A stretch of 31,449 bases of DNA from Rickettsia typhi (GCA_945902255.1 CAMDMO010000002.1:1-31449); one strand, 5' to 3'; shown: positions 1-8,581, counted from the first letter of the stretch. Notes: generated by a model from the sequence alone, not told the origin. Translations and numbers: made by a program.

Positions 1-1052
1 TCCAAAATATTCACATGCCCCATTTTTCTTCCTTTAACAATTTTATCTTTGCCATAAAGATGAATTTTTGCATTGGGATTTTGTTCAAATTCTTCTAAAT
101 TCAAAACATCGTCACCGATTAAATTTTTCATATAACCAGTTGAATGAAATTTTATTGAACCAAGTTTTTTATTAGTCACTGCGCGCACCAATTGCTCAAA
201 TTGCGAAGTAATCGCCGCATTCATTGAAAAATGCCCAGAATTATGCGGTCTTGGAGCCAATTCATTTACCAATAGCTCATCGCCAATTACAAAAAATTCT
301 ACCGCTAAAACTCCTATTAAATCTAATTTTTCAGCAATTTTTTCAGCAATTTTTTTCGCTTTATTTTTTACATTTGATGAAATTTTTGCCGGATAAATAC
401 TTTCATCTAAAATGCCATCTTTGTGAATATTGGTAAGCGGTTCGTAGCAAGAAATTTCATTCAATTTAGAGCGCGCAACAATCACTGAAATTTCTGAATC
501 AAAAGGACAAAATTTTTCTAAAATTAATTTTTGATTCCCCACTTCTTTCCACGCCAAATCTGCATCTTTAGAATTTTTTAGAACAAATTGACCTTTGCCA
601 TCATAACCCATGGTGGCGGTTTTTAAAATCGCCTTCTTAAATGTTTTTAATTTTTTTTGCAAATCATCTAAGCTAGATATTTCAGCATATTGCGCAGTTT
701 TTATTCCAATTGAATTAAGAAAATTTTTTTCCAAAATTCGATGCTGAGCAATTTTTAAAACATTAGCACTTGGACTAACTAAAACTTTTTTTGCCAAAAA
801 ATCTATCGGCGCTAAAGGAATATTTTCAAATTCAAAAGTTGCAACATCAACCAAAGACGCAAATTCTTGCAGAGCCTTTTTATCGCTATATTTAGCAACT
901 ATAGTATGATTAGTTACAAAGCTTGCTGGAGAATTTTTTTGATCAGTAAAAACCACTGTTTTTAAACCCATCTCGTGCGCGGCAAAACAAATCATGCGCC
1001 CAAGCTGACCACCGCCAATAATTCCTAATGTTTTAATTTGTGTATTTTTCAC
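1..1052 (-). CDS. purK: PurK, N5-carboxyaminoimidazole ribonucleotide synthase (3' end cut by window)
   Basis: ATP-grasp enzyme of de novo purine synthesis that makes N5-CAIR from AIR, bicarbonate and ATP. I translated the minus strand by hand. The protein opens with the nucleotide-fold signature GIIGGGQLGRM near residue 11, later has FEFENIPL and the ATP-grasp core AVEFFV...NELAPRPHNSGH, and reaches the family's C-terminal motif GRKMGHVNIL at the window edge. Only about the last ten or so residues should be missing. The start is a GTG at 1052-1050: an in-frame TAA lies four codons upstream, and no ATG lies between. It is divergent from the Trm112-like gene. purE is not visible, but purK often sits immediately downstream of purE. 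Confidence 0.93.
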   Translation of the reverse strand, partial: MKNTQIKTLGIIGGGQLGRMICFAAHEMGLKTVVFTDQKNSPASFVTNHTIVAKYSDKKALQEFASLVDVATFEFENIPLAPIDFLAKKVLVSPSANVLKIAQHRILEKNFLNSIGIKTAQYAEISSLDDLQKKLKTFKKAILKTATMGYDGKGQFVLKNSKDADLAWKEVGNQKLILEKFCPFDSEISVIVARSKLNEISCYEPLTNIHKDGILDESIYPAKISSNVKNKAKKIAEKIAEKLDLIGVLAVEFFVIGDELLVNELAPRPHNSGHFSMNAAITSQFEQLVRAVTNKKLGSIKFHSTGYMKNLIGDDVLNLEEFEQNPNAKIHLYGKDKIVKGRKMGHVNIL

Positions 1053-1118
1053 GAATAAGGTTTAAGTTAAGAAGAAAGGCTGCATATTAAGGCTTCTTCA
1101 ACTTTTTTCAAGAAAATT

Positions 1119-1298
1119 ATGACAAATCAAAATCTGCGGGAATTATTAGAGGTTCTAGCTTGTCCATTATGTAAAGGTGAATTAATTTATGACGAGAAAA
1201 ACCAAGAGCTAATTTGTCATGAATCAAAGCTGGCTTATAAAATAATTGATGGAATTCCTGTAATGCTTATTAGTGAGGCTAGAAAACTAGATTTATAG
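1119..1298 (+). CDS. Trm112 family protein (short zinc-ribbon peptide)
   Basis: A 59-residue protein read directly from the sequence. It has the family pattern LLEVLACPLCKGEL near residues 9-22, then a downstream cysteine (C33) and the ending IIDGIPVML, as in the YcaR/Trm112 family (DUF343). In bacteria the role of this small protein is poorly defined. In eukaryotes and archaea Trm112 activates several methyltransferases, and rlmE, an rRNA methyltransferase gene, lies close downstream, though that may be coincidence. The fourth cysteine of the usual zinc set is missing: only C15, C18 and C33 are seen. Its last bases overlap the end of the convergent small gene by six bases. The start is the first ATG after purK; no clear Shine-Dalgarno sequence precedes it. 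Confidence 0.85.
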   Translation: MTNQNLRELLEVLACPLCKGELIYDEKNQELICHESKLAYKIIDGIPVMLISEARKLDL

Positions 1299-1487
1299 AC
1301 GAGCTTTACCAAGCCCAGTTTTTACTAAAGCTTTTTTTAATTTTTCTCTTTCTTCAGCTGTTAGCGCTACTACGGGACTAGGAACAACCTTAGATTCTTC
1401 TAGCGTTGCAGGCTTTCCATCACAATTAGTGGCGGGAGGCAGAGGAGTTGGTGACGAGTTAGATTCGTTATCTTTATTATGAGCCAT
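1293..1487 (-). CDS. Small unassigned disordered protein
   Basis: A 64-residue reading frame that I do not recognise. The N-terminal half is Asn/Ser/Pro-rich and looks disordered (NESNSSPTPLPP). The C-terminal part is a likely short basic helix (LTAEEREKLKKALVKTGLGK). It is convergent with the Trm112-like gene, overlapping it by six bases, and fills the gap before rlmE. No Shine-Dalgarno sequence is seen, but most genes here lack one. The composition resembles two longer disordered proteins in this window (18375-18989 and 28579-29190), which makes a real lineage-specific gene more likely than a chance frame. Being a spurious frame remains possible. Confidence 0.45.
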   Translation of the reverse strand: MAHNKDNESNSSPTPLPPATNCDGKPATLEESKVVPSPVVALTAEEREKLKKALVKTGLGKARL

Positions 1488-1563
1488 TTTCTAAATTGTT
1501 AATTAAGCGCTAAGCTCTAAAGTAAACACCAGAAGCTAAATTTTCAACCAACTTAATACGCGC

Positions 1564-2253
1564 ATGCCTCAAAAATTCACCCGCGTTAAAAAAGCAAAAA
1601 GAATGAAAAAATCATCTCACAAATGGTTACTTCGTCAAATTAACGATCCATTTGTTGAGCGCGCTAAAATTGAGGGTTGGCGCTGTCGTGCAGCTTTTAA
1701 AATTATTGAAATTGATCAAAAATTTAAGCTGTTTAAAAAGGAAAAAATAGTTGTTGATTTAGGAGCGGCTCCCGGAGGATGGAGTCAATATGTAGTTACA
1801 AAAGTAGGTGAGGGTAATGTTGTTGCGCTTGATTTACTTGAAATTGACAAAATTCCTGGGGTAAAGTTTTTTCAACAAGATTTTTTGAAAGAAGATGCTG
1901 CAGAAAAAATCATAAATTTTTTAAAAACAATTCCTCATAATAAACATGGTCTTTGCGATATTGTAATTTCCGATATGGCCGCTAACACCACTGGTGATGC
2001 GGCAACTGACCATTTAAGAATTATTGATCTTTTGGAAGAGGCGCTAAATTTATCGACTAAAATTTTAAGAAATGGCGGACATTTTGTTGGTAAAATTTTT
2101 CAAGGCGGAAGTTCCAATGAAATCTTAAAAAAATTACGACAAAATTTTACAACCGTAAAATATTTTAAACCAAATTCTTCAAGAAAAGATTCAACAGAGA
2201 CTTATTTGGTAGCGCTTGGGCTTAAAAAAACTATTATTGATGTGGTAAGCTAA
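1564..2253 (+). CDS. rlmE: RlmE, 23S rRNA 2'-O-methyltransferase (FtsJ/RrmJ)
   Basis: SAM-dependent methyltransferase of the FtsJ family, which methylates the ribose of U2552 in the 23S rRNA A-loop during late 50S assembly. At 229 residues it is close to the usual length. The SAM-binding loop is DLGAAPGGWSQ (residues 65-75). The catalytic K-D-K-E tetrad is visible as K46 (CRAAFKI), D137 (VISDMAAN), K177 (FVGKIFQ) and E212 (TETYLVALG). The N-terminus is Lys/Arg-rich, as expected for an RNA-binding start. The nearest downstream gene is convergent and 323 bases away, so rlmE is probably transcribed alone. Confidence 0.95.
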   Translation: MPQKFTRVKKAKRMKKSSHKWLLRQINDPFVERAKIEGWRCRAAFKIIEIDQKFKLFKKEKIVVDLGAAPGGWSQYVVTKVGEGNVVALDLLEIDKIPGVKFFQQDFLKEDAAEKIINFLKTIPHNKHGLCDIVISDMAANTTGDAATDHLRIIDLLEEALNLSTKILRNGGHFVGKIFQGGSSNEILKKLRQNFTTVKYFKPNSSRKDSTETYLVALGLKKTIIDVVS

Positions 2254-2576
2254 TAACGCTAAATTTTTTTCTAGAGACCCTTACTCTACAGCTGTGCGGA
2301 GTTTGTAACCACTACTATCCAATTAACCAAGACTCAAATCTATCAAACCAACTGATACACAACACTTAATTTTTTACCACCTCAGCTGGGCGTGGTTTAC
2401 TAACCGCGCCCACTAACTTCATGCAAAAAATCAAGATCTATAATTGCTTAAAATTTAGCATGAACTTTAGGGCGGAGTTACAAACTCCGCCCAGCTGAAG
2501 AACTCGCGCCCAAAATAATCATGCTTCGACAGGCTCAGCATGACAATGAGAATGGTGGTAGCTAAAAATGAGGACT
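2254..2576. repeat. Gene-free stretch with three copies of a GC-rich hairpin element
   Basis: No gene is seen in this 323-base gap. It holds three related pieces: a half copy at 2289-2309, a full hairpin at 2383-2411 (GGGCGTGGTT...AACCGCGCCC) and an inverted full hairpin at 2470-2497 (GGGCGGAGT, 5-base loop, ACTCCGCCC). The first and last form terminal inverted repeats that agree at 20 of 21 positions. A relative of the second lies at 16277-16310. A further fragment at 2522-2544 (CTTCGACAGGCTCAGCATGAC) resembles a short sequence widely scattered in environmental genomes. A degraded miniature element, or a nest of intergenic palindromes, is the likely explanation. Confidence 0.65.
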
Positions 2577-3527
2577 CTACAAATTCCCACCCGAAATAAT
2601 CACCAATAATTTTGGATTTTTTAAATTTTTATTTTTTTCTAAGAATTGTTTAGCCCCAGCAATTCCAAGGGCTGAAGTGGTTTCAATTTTTTTACCATAA
2701 ATTTCTGAAAATTCTTTTTGCCAAAAAATTATTTCTTCTTCAGTAATTTCTAGAATATTATTTAATTTTTTTAGGTAAGTAAAACAAGGCTCTAACACCG
2801 CGAGAGTTCTAGCTCCATCAGCAATTGTGTTTGGTGAATTTTCAAAATTAAAAATTTTTCCATCACGCACCGAAATTGCTGCATCATTGGCATTTATAGG
2901 TTCGCAGCCAAAAACTTGTGCCTTTGGTGAAAATCCTAAAGCTGCCAAATAACAACCCGAAACCAAACCGCCGCCGCCGCAAGGAGCAAAAATTGCATCA
3001 ATATTTATTCCTTCGTTATGAATTTCTTCTAGAGCTTCTAGCGTTGCCGTAGCTTGTCCTAAAATCACATCATCATTTGCTGAAGGATGAATAAAATAAT
3101 ATCCTTCATTTTGTTGTTCTTCTGCAAGCCGATTAGCTTCCGATCTTTTTTCACATAAAACAACCTCTGCGCCCAATAATTTCGTTGCTTCAACTTTAAA
3201 AGCTGAAGTGTGCGATGCCATATAAATTATTACCGGAATTTTAAATTGCCTTGCAACAAAAGCCACCGCTTGCGCATGATTTCCTGAACTTTGCGCAACA
3301 ATTTTTTCTGGTAATTTTTTGTGTTTTTCTAGATAAGATAAAACCGCATTAAACGCCCCGCGCGCCTTAAAAGAAGAGGTTGTTTGCTCATTTTCTAATT
3401 TGAAAAAAATCTGCGCACCAAGATTTTCATTTAATTTTTTATTAGTAAAAATTGGTGTACAATTGATGTGATTTTTAATTCTGTTTCTAGCAGATAAAAC
3501 ATCGTTAAAATTAAGTGATTTGTTCAC
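2577..3527 (-). CDS. PLP-dependent threonine/serine dehydratase (or serine racemase), fold type II
   Basis: Likely deaminates L-threonine to 2-oxobutanoate and ammonia, or L-serine to pyruvate; serine racemases share the same fold and motifs. The PLP lysine is K54 in SSFKARGAFNA. The substrate loop SSGNHAQAVA is at 80-89, and the phosphate-binding glycine loop CGGGGLVSG at 183-191. The protein ends in the family motif SGGNL. With 316 residues it lacks the C-terminal ACT-like regulatory domain of biosynthetic IlvA, so it is probably the catabolic type or a racemase. It diverges from the lyase gene at 3623 across a 95-base gap. I leave the symbol blank because sequence alone does not separate the possibilities. 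Confidence 0.88.
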   Translation of the reverse strand: MNKSLNFNDVLSARNRIKNHINCTPIFTNKKLNENLGAQIFFKLENEQTTSSFKARGAFNAVLSYLEKHKKLPEKIVAQSSGNHAQAVAFVARQFKIPVIIYMASHTSAFKVEATKLLGAEVVLCEKRSEANRLAEEQQNEGYYFIHPSANDDVILGQATATLEALEEIHNEGINIDAIFAPCGGGGLVSGCYLAALGFSPKAQVFGCEPINANDAAISVRDGKIFNFENSPNTIADGARTLAVLEPCFTYLKKLNNILEITEEEIIFWQKEFSEIYGKKIETTSALGIAGAKQFLEKNKNLKNPKLLVIISGGNL

Positions 3528-3540
3528 GCTGACTTTGATC

Positions 3541-3568
3541 TTGAGTTAAAGAATATTCGACTTATAAA
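3541..3568 (+). promoter_or_regulatory. Possible sigma-70 promoter for the lyase gene
   Basis: In the gap between the divergent dehydratase and lyase genes, TTGAGT (3541-3546) is followed after 16 bases by TATAAA (3563-3568). That is a fair vegetative promoter with a leader of about 48 bases before the ATG at 3623. In AT-rich DNA such matches occur by chance, so this is tentative. Confidence 0.3.
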
Positions 3569-3622
3569 TAAATTATCTTTTGAGAAATTCAATTCAATCT
3601 TGCAGAACATTATCAAACTTCA

Positions 3623-4939
3623 ATGACAAATAAAGCTAAATCATATAAAAATACCCATATTAAAAATCATAAACTTCATGCTGAAACCCAGATGATGTCT
3701 TACGGTTACGATCCTTTTATGTCTGAAGGAGCTGCAAAACCTCCGGTTTTTTTAACCTCAACTTTTGTATTTGCTTCGGCTGAAGATGGTGCAGATTTTT
3801 TTGACATAGTTGGTGGCAGAAAAAGCCCTCCAAAAGGTCATAATGGCGGCTTGGTTTATAGCAGATTTAATCATCCGAATCTTGAAATCATTGAAGATCG
3901 CATGGCTTTGCTTGAAGAAGCAGAAGCTTGCAATATTTTTTCCAGTGGAATGTCGGCAATTAGCGCAACATTTTTGGCTCTTTTAAAACCAGGTGATATC
4001 ATAGTTCACTCCCTGCCAATATATGGCGGAACCGAAACAATAATTCGTAAGTCTTTAAAAAACTGGGGCATTGACTCAATTGCATTTCAAGATGGTTTGG
4101 ATCAAAAAAATATTGAAAATACTCTAGAAATAGCCGCTAAAAAAGGGCGCGTCGGCATGATTTACATAGAAACTCCTGCAAATCCAACCAATTCAATGGT
4201 TGATTTTGGAAAAATCAAAAATGCTGCCGATAATTTTAAAAAGAAACATGGTTACTCTGTAGTAACTATATGTGACAACACAAGGTTTGGCCCAGTATTT
4301 CAAAAACCACTTTTACACGGCATTGATTTAACTTGCTATTCTCTAACAAAATATGTTGGCGGACACAGTGATTTAGTGGCCGGAGCGGTTGCTGGAAAAA
4401 AAGAATATATGGATAAAATTCGCGCCATAAGAAATAGCTTTGGCTTTCACCTAGATCCACATTCTTCTTGGATGATTGGTCGATCATTAGAAACTTTGTT
4501 TGTTAGAATGAAAAGAGCGGAAGAGTCAGCTAATGAAGTTGCAAATTGGTTAAAAAATAATCGCTATTCTAAGGTTAAAATTTTTCATCCACAGCATATT
4601 AAAGATAAAAAATATCAGGAAACTTTTCGCAAACAATGCTCAGGAAATGGCTCTACATTTGCTTTTGAGATAGATGGAGATAGAAAAAAATCTTTTAAAC
4701 TTATTAATGCTTTAGTAATTTTTAAATCTGCTGTAAGCCTTGGAGGCACAGAATCATTGATTTGCCATCCCGCGTCTACAACTCATTCTGGAATTCCAAA
4801 AGAATTAAGGGAAGATTTTGGAATTAGCGAAGGATTGATTAGAATATCAATTGGACTTGAGAATCCAAAAGATTTAATTGCTGATCTGGAAAACGCTTTT
4901 AGGGCGGCGTTTAAATCTTATACCATTTCTATAAAATAA
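3623..4939 (+). CDS. Cys/Met metabolism PLP lyase (cystathionine gamma-synthase / methionine gamma-lyase family)
   Basis: Fold type I PLP enzyme of the MetB/MetC/MGL family, acting on cystathionine, homoserine esters or methionine. The 438-residue protein is somewhat longer than the classical 380-400-residue members. The PLP lysine is K243 in YSLTKYVGGHSD. D218 (ICDNTRFG) would hold the pyridine nitrogen, and the phosphate-binding YSR lies at 79-81. SSGMSAISA (107-115) is the usual glycine-Met loop. The 10-20 extra residues at 62-76, with RKSPPKGHNG, occur in the 'cystathionine gamma-synthase family' subgroup of alphaproteobacteria, as far as I recall. Its final codons and stop form the left arm of the long palindrome at 4921-5072. 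The exact reaction cannot be settled from sequence. Confidence 0.9.
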   Translation: MTNKAKSYKNTHIKNHKLHAETQMMSYGYDPFMSEGAAKPPVFLTSTFVFASAEDGADFFDIVGGRKSPPKGHNGGLVYSRFNHPNLEIIEDRMALLEEAEACNIFSSGMSAISATFLALLKPGDIIVHSLPIYGGTETIIRKSLKNWGIDSIAFQDGLDQKNIENTLEIAAKKGRVGMIYIETPANPTNSMVDFGKIKNAADNFKKKHGYSVVTICDNTRFGPVFQKPLLHGIDLTCYSLTKYVGGHSDLVAGAVAGKKEYMDKIRAIRNSFGFHLDPHSSWMIGRSLETLFVRMKRAEESANEVANWLKNNRYSKVKIFHPQHIKDKKYQETFRKQCSGNGSTFAFEIDGDRKKSFKLINALVIFKSAVSLGGTESLICHPASTTHSGIPKELREDFGISEGLIRISIGLENPKDLIADLENAFRAAFKSYTISIK

Positions 4940-5072
4940 GTTTACACTCACTTCATCTTCTTGTTTTTAAATTTGGTTTTAAAGCGAAGCTGTATCTGGA
5001 TACTGCAAGCTTTAAAACCAAATTTAAAAACAAGAAGATGAAGTGAGTGTAAACTTATTTTTGGAAATGGTA
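4921..5072. repeat. Long palindrome with a 53-bp perfect stem between convergent genes
   Basis: Bases 4933-4985 are the exact reverse complement of 5009-5061, with a 23-base spacer. Imperfect pairing extends outward to 4921-4928 and 5065-5072. The spacer itself holds a small hairpin with one mismatch (GCTGTATC/GATACTGC). The left arm contains the stop codon and last codons of the upstream lyase gene; the right arm stops one base before the VOC gene's stop. It could act as a bidirectional transcript end, but the perfect stem is far longer than a normal intrinsic terminator. No flanking target duplication or transposase is seen. Confidence 0.9.
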
Positions 5073-5492
5073 TTAGAACTTTCTAAATAATTGCGATTGA
5101 TCCTTAAAAGCTTTAAACTCTAGCGCATTTCCGCTTGGATCCAAAAAAAACATTGTGGCTTGTTCGCCAATGCCACCTTTAAATCTAATATAAGGCTCAA
5201 TTACAAATTTAACTTTTGCGGCGCGTAACTTTTCTGCAAATTCATGCCATTGATTCCATTCTAAAACCACGCCAAAATGTGGCACGGGAACGCCATGACC
5301 ATCCACTTGATTAACTATTACATCATTTTCTTTGCCCTCTCTTAAGTGAGCAACAAATTGATGTCCAAAAAAATTCCAATCAATCCAGCTTTCATTTGAA
5401 CGACCCTCTTCAAATCCCAAAAACTCACCATAAAATTGACGAGCTTTTTGTAAATTATTGACAGGAACCGCTAGATGAAATGGTTGTAGCAT
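5073..5492 (-). CDS. VOC (glyoxalase/dioxygenase superfamily) protein
   Basis: A 139-residue protein of the vicinal oxygen chelate superfamily. It shows the first beta-alpha-beta-beta-beta module (FHLAVPVNNLQKARQFYGEFLGF) with a potential metal histidine at H6. The second module ends in FFLDPSGNALEFKAF, with a glutamate in the usual metal-binding place, and a further histidine is visible in VPVPHFGV. Such single-domain members include dioxygenases, lyases and resistance proteins, and the substrate cannot be told from this sequence. It is convergent with the PLP lyase, with the long palindrome lying between the two stop codons. Confidence 0.85.
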   Translation of the reverse strand: MLQPFHLAVPVNNLQKARQFYGEFLGFEEGRSNESWIDWNFFGHQFVAHLREGKENDVIVNQVDGHGVPVPHFGVVLEWNQWHEFAEKLRAAKVKFVIEPYIRFKGGIGEQATMFFLDPSGNALEFKAFKDQSQLFRKF

Positions 5493-5646
5493 GATTGATG
5501 ATTATTTTTTGTTAAAAAAATTTCCAAAACTGTTACAAAATCAAATTAGAATTCAATAACAATTATAAATTAACTATTGAAATAATTTTATCTTTTTTCA
5601 TAATCCATCTAAATCCGTTTTATAAACACCACACACCACAAACCCA

Positions 5647-8511
5647 ATGCCCAACAGAAACCATCGCTTCTTGCAATTTTGTTTTTTTATATTTTTTGCA
5701 AGTAAAGCGCAAGCAGTAACGCTTAATTCAAGCAAAACTAATTACACAACTCCAAGCGATCTTACAACTAGTGGCACCGCCATTAGCAGCACTTTTTCTG
5801 GTTCCAGCTCTTCACTAAATAAAATAAAAAATACTTATATAATTACTACTGGCAATGATGGCGCTGTTTCTAGCGCTTATGGCATCAAATCTAGTGGCAA
5901 TTATAATCAAGTTACCAACGACAATAATGCTTCAATTTTCACCAGTGGAAGCTCTGGGAGAGGCATTAGCATAGCCAATAATTCCATTGCAATTAATTTG
6001 GGAAGAATCTCTACGCAAGGCACTACCTCTTACGGAATCTACTCCAACAACAATAATAACATCACAAATTCTGGAATAATTACAACCTCCAACACAACGG
6101 CTTATGGAATTTATCTTGATGGCGACAATAATTCCGTAAGCAACGACGGATCAATTACAACGCAAGTTTACGGCATTTATGGCAATGGCAATAATAACCA
6201 AATTATAAATTCTGGAACAATCACAACCAACACTAGCTCTTCGGCCTATGGAATTTATATTAGCGCCGGAAGCGTTTCAAATGCTAGCCCTACAAACTAT
6301 AGCCACGTTAACAACTCTGGCACCATAAATAGCAGCGGCCATGGCATTTATAATAAAGATAATTATAGCAACATCATAAATTCTGGCACCATTGTAAGTG
6401 CTGCAGGCTCTAGCATCTACGGCATTAAAAACGAAGGTGAAAATTCCATTATCAGCAATTTAGGAAATATTTCTTCAACAAAATATGCAATTTATAATTT
6501 CGACAATAGCACAATTATTAATAATTCTGGCATTATAAATGGTAGAATTAGGCTTGCAGGAGGCACTTTAAATATTTTTGGCGGCGCCATAAATGGTGAT
6601 GTTGAAGGCTCATCTGGCGCTGGCAATATCAATATTGGCTCAAATTTATATCCGGCGGTTATTTTTAATCAAATAGCAGATTTTAATAATTTAAATATTC
6701 TAACAATTAAATCTGGCTCCACCCTTAATTCTGGCGCTTTAATTGATGTGAATCAAATTTTAATTGAAGAAAATTCTACTTTAACATTAGGAATTAATTC
6801 ATCTACAAACGCAATAATTCAAGGCTTCAACAACTCATCAGGAATTCTAAATATTTCTGGAATTTCTTTTTCTTCTAATAATTTAATTGGAAATTCTAAC
6901 AACTCTTTGGCGAATTTAAATATTCTATCCAGAGGCTCCCTTACTAATTCAAATAATATTTACGCTGATAATATTTTACTCGATGGAACTCTAAATTTTT
7001 TTGAAACTAATCATTTATCAATTTTTGGCAATGTAGTGGGGAGTGGCTTTGGCACAATAAATATAGGAACTCAGAGTCAAATAATTAATGGAAACCTTAC
7101 TCTAAATAGCGGAGATCAATTAGCGGTAACTCTTAACAATGGCGGCGTTGGAAACCTTGCGGTAAGCGGCTTTGCAAATATTAGCACAGATTCAAAATTA
7201 CTAATTACTACCAGCTCTAATCAAGGATATATTCCCAGTAACACTCTATACGACCTTATAAAAAGCACTTCAAACCCAATTACTAATTCAATTAGCAAAG
7301 AAAATATTTCAATTAATGGCGCCAATTCAAATATTTACGGCTTACTTGAATTCACTACTATCAATATTGAAAATCGCTTAGCACTAAAGATAAATCGACT
7401 GCCCGCAGAAAAAGTTACTTTGGATAAAAACGCACAAAATATTTATCAAAATTTAAATGATATTAGTGCCAATAGCAGTGGCAGATTATTAGCATTTCAA
7501 CAATATATTAACAATAATTTAGCTATTAAAGATGCCACCAAAACTTTAAAGGAACTCACTCCACAATCAGCAAAATCAACACTTGCGGCAACAAATAACA
7601 TTGTTAATAATTCAATTATTATTGCAGAAAATAGATTGGAAATAATTAATCAGCGCAAATTAGATAATATTCTAAAAAATAATTTTTGGGCGCAAGGTTT
7701 TGGAGGCGCACTATCGCAAAAACAAATAGAAAGCGATGATGCTTATAAAATAAATTCAGCCGGAATTTCTTTTGGATTAGATAATGAAATTTCTGATACA
7801 GCCACAATGGGCATGGCTTTAAGCCTTGCGCAATCAAATTTAAAATATGGAGATAATTCTAAAAAAAGCATCATTAATACTCGCCAAATTAATCTTTATG
7901 GAAGCCAAAATTTTGATGAATATTTTATTGATGGCATTGCCGCTCTTGCGCTGCACAGCCTAGAATCAAAGCGTGCTATCACAACTCCAAACTCTAATGC
8001 CAGCGCTAAACATCATGGTCAAACTTATGCAATAAAACTTAAAAGCGGCAAAGTGAATTATCTGCAAAATGGCTTTATTTTAACCCCAGAAATTTCTCTG
8101 AATTTTTTACGCAATAATATTTCCAAATATAGTGAAAAAGGGGCCGATGAGTTAAATTTAAATGTTAGCAACATATCTGCAAATTTCTTAGAAGGGCGCG
8201 CCGGTGTTAACTTAGGCTATATTACCAAAGCTATTGAACTTGCTGATTTTAGAAAATTTGCAACAAATTTTAAAATTTCTTACGGACACGCTTTTATCAA
8301 TGACGCTCCAACAACAAAAGCCAGTTTTGCTGGGCAAAATTCAACATTTAATTCAGAAATTTCTCGCATGGATTCTGATAGCTTAAAGCTTGGCACCGAG
8401 CTTGCTGCCTATCACAAAGATGATGTGGTTTTTAGTCTTAACTATAATTTTGAACATAAAAAAACTCTCGCCTCACACTTCATTACAGCAAGAATTAGGC
8501 AAGAGTTTTAA
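5647..8511 (+). CDS. Autotransporter (type V secretion) with NSG/YGI-repeat passenger
   Basis: A 954-residue surface protein. Residues 1-24 are a Sec signal peptide (hydrophobic FCFFIFFASKAQA with an Ala-X-Ala cleavage site). From about residue 78 to 285 the passenger contains degenerate repeats of about 20-30 residues built on YGIY, NNN, NSGTI and ITT, the pattern of a right-handed beta-helix. A second stretch of looser beta-rich sequence follows to about 590, then a helical linker. The C-terminal domain, from about residue 679 (NFWAQGFGG) to the end, is the 12-strand autotransporter barrel. It closes with an alternating aromatic/basic strand ending in Phe (ITARIRQEF). It probably acts as an adhesin or host-contact protein. 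Asn/Ser richness is high. It appears monocistronic. Confidence 0.92.
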   Translation: MPNRNHRFLQFCFFIFFASKAQAVTLNSSKTNYTTPSDLTTSGTAISSTFSGSSSSLNKIKNTYIITTGNDGAVSSAYGIKSSGNYNQVTNDNNASIFTSGSSGRGISIANNSIAINLGRISTQGTTSYGIYSNNNNNITNSGIITTSNTTAYGIYLDGDNNSVSNDGSITTQVYGIYGNGNNNQIINSGTITTNTSSSAYGIYISAGSVSNASPTNYSHVNNSGTINSSGHGIYNKDNYSNIINSGTIVSAAGSSIYGIKNEGENSIISNLGNISSTKYAIYNFDNSTIINNSGIINGRIRLAGGTLNIFGGAINGDVEGSSGAGNINIGSNLYPAVIFNQIADFNNLNILTIKSGSTLNSGALIDVNQILIEENSTLTLGINSSTNAIIQGFNNSSGILNISGISFSSNNLIGNSNNSLANLNILSRGSLTNSNNIYADNILLDGTLNFFETNHLSIFGNVVGSGFGTINIGTQSQIINGNLTLNSGDQLAVTLNNGGVGNLAVSGFANISTDSKLLITTSSNQGYIPSNTLYDLIKSTSNPITNSISKENISINGANSNIYGLLEFTTINIENRLALKINRLPAEKVTLDKNAQNIYQNLNDISANSSGRLLAFQQYINNNLAIKDATKTLKELTPQSAKSTLAATNNIVNNSIIIAENRLEIINQRKLDNILKNNFWAQGFGGALSQKQIESDDAYKINSAGISFGLDNEISDTATMGMALSLAQSNLKYGDNSKKSIINTRQINLYGSQNFDEYFIDGIAALALHSLESKRAITTPNSNASAKHHGQTYAIKLKSGKVNYLQNGFILTPEISLNFLRNNISKYSEKGADELNLNVSNISANFLEGRAGVNLGYITKAIELADFRKFATNFKISYGHAFINDAPTTKASFAGQNSTFNSEISRMDSDSLKLGTELAAYHKDDVVFSLNYNFEHKKTLASHFITARIRQEF

Positions 8512-8581
8512 CAATTATAAGAGCTTGTCGAAGGATGATTATTGGACGCAGAGATTATATACTCTCCAAATCCAATCTAAA

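Noticed and set aside
224..436. 70-codon plus-strand frame
   Set aside because: It lies opposite purK, whose conserved motifs are continuous on the minus strand.
4933..5061. CRISPR array or insertion sequence
   Set aside because: There are only two arms in inverted orientation, no regular spacer-repeat units, no transposase and no target duplication.
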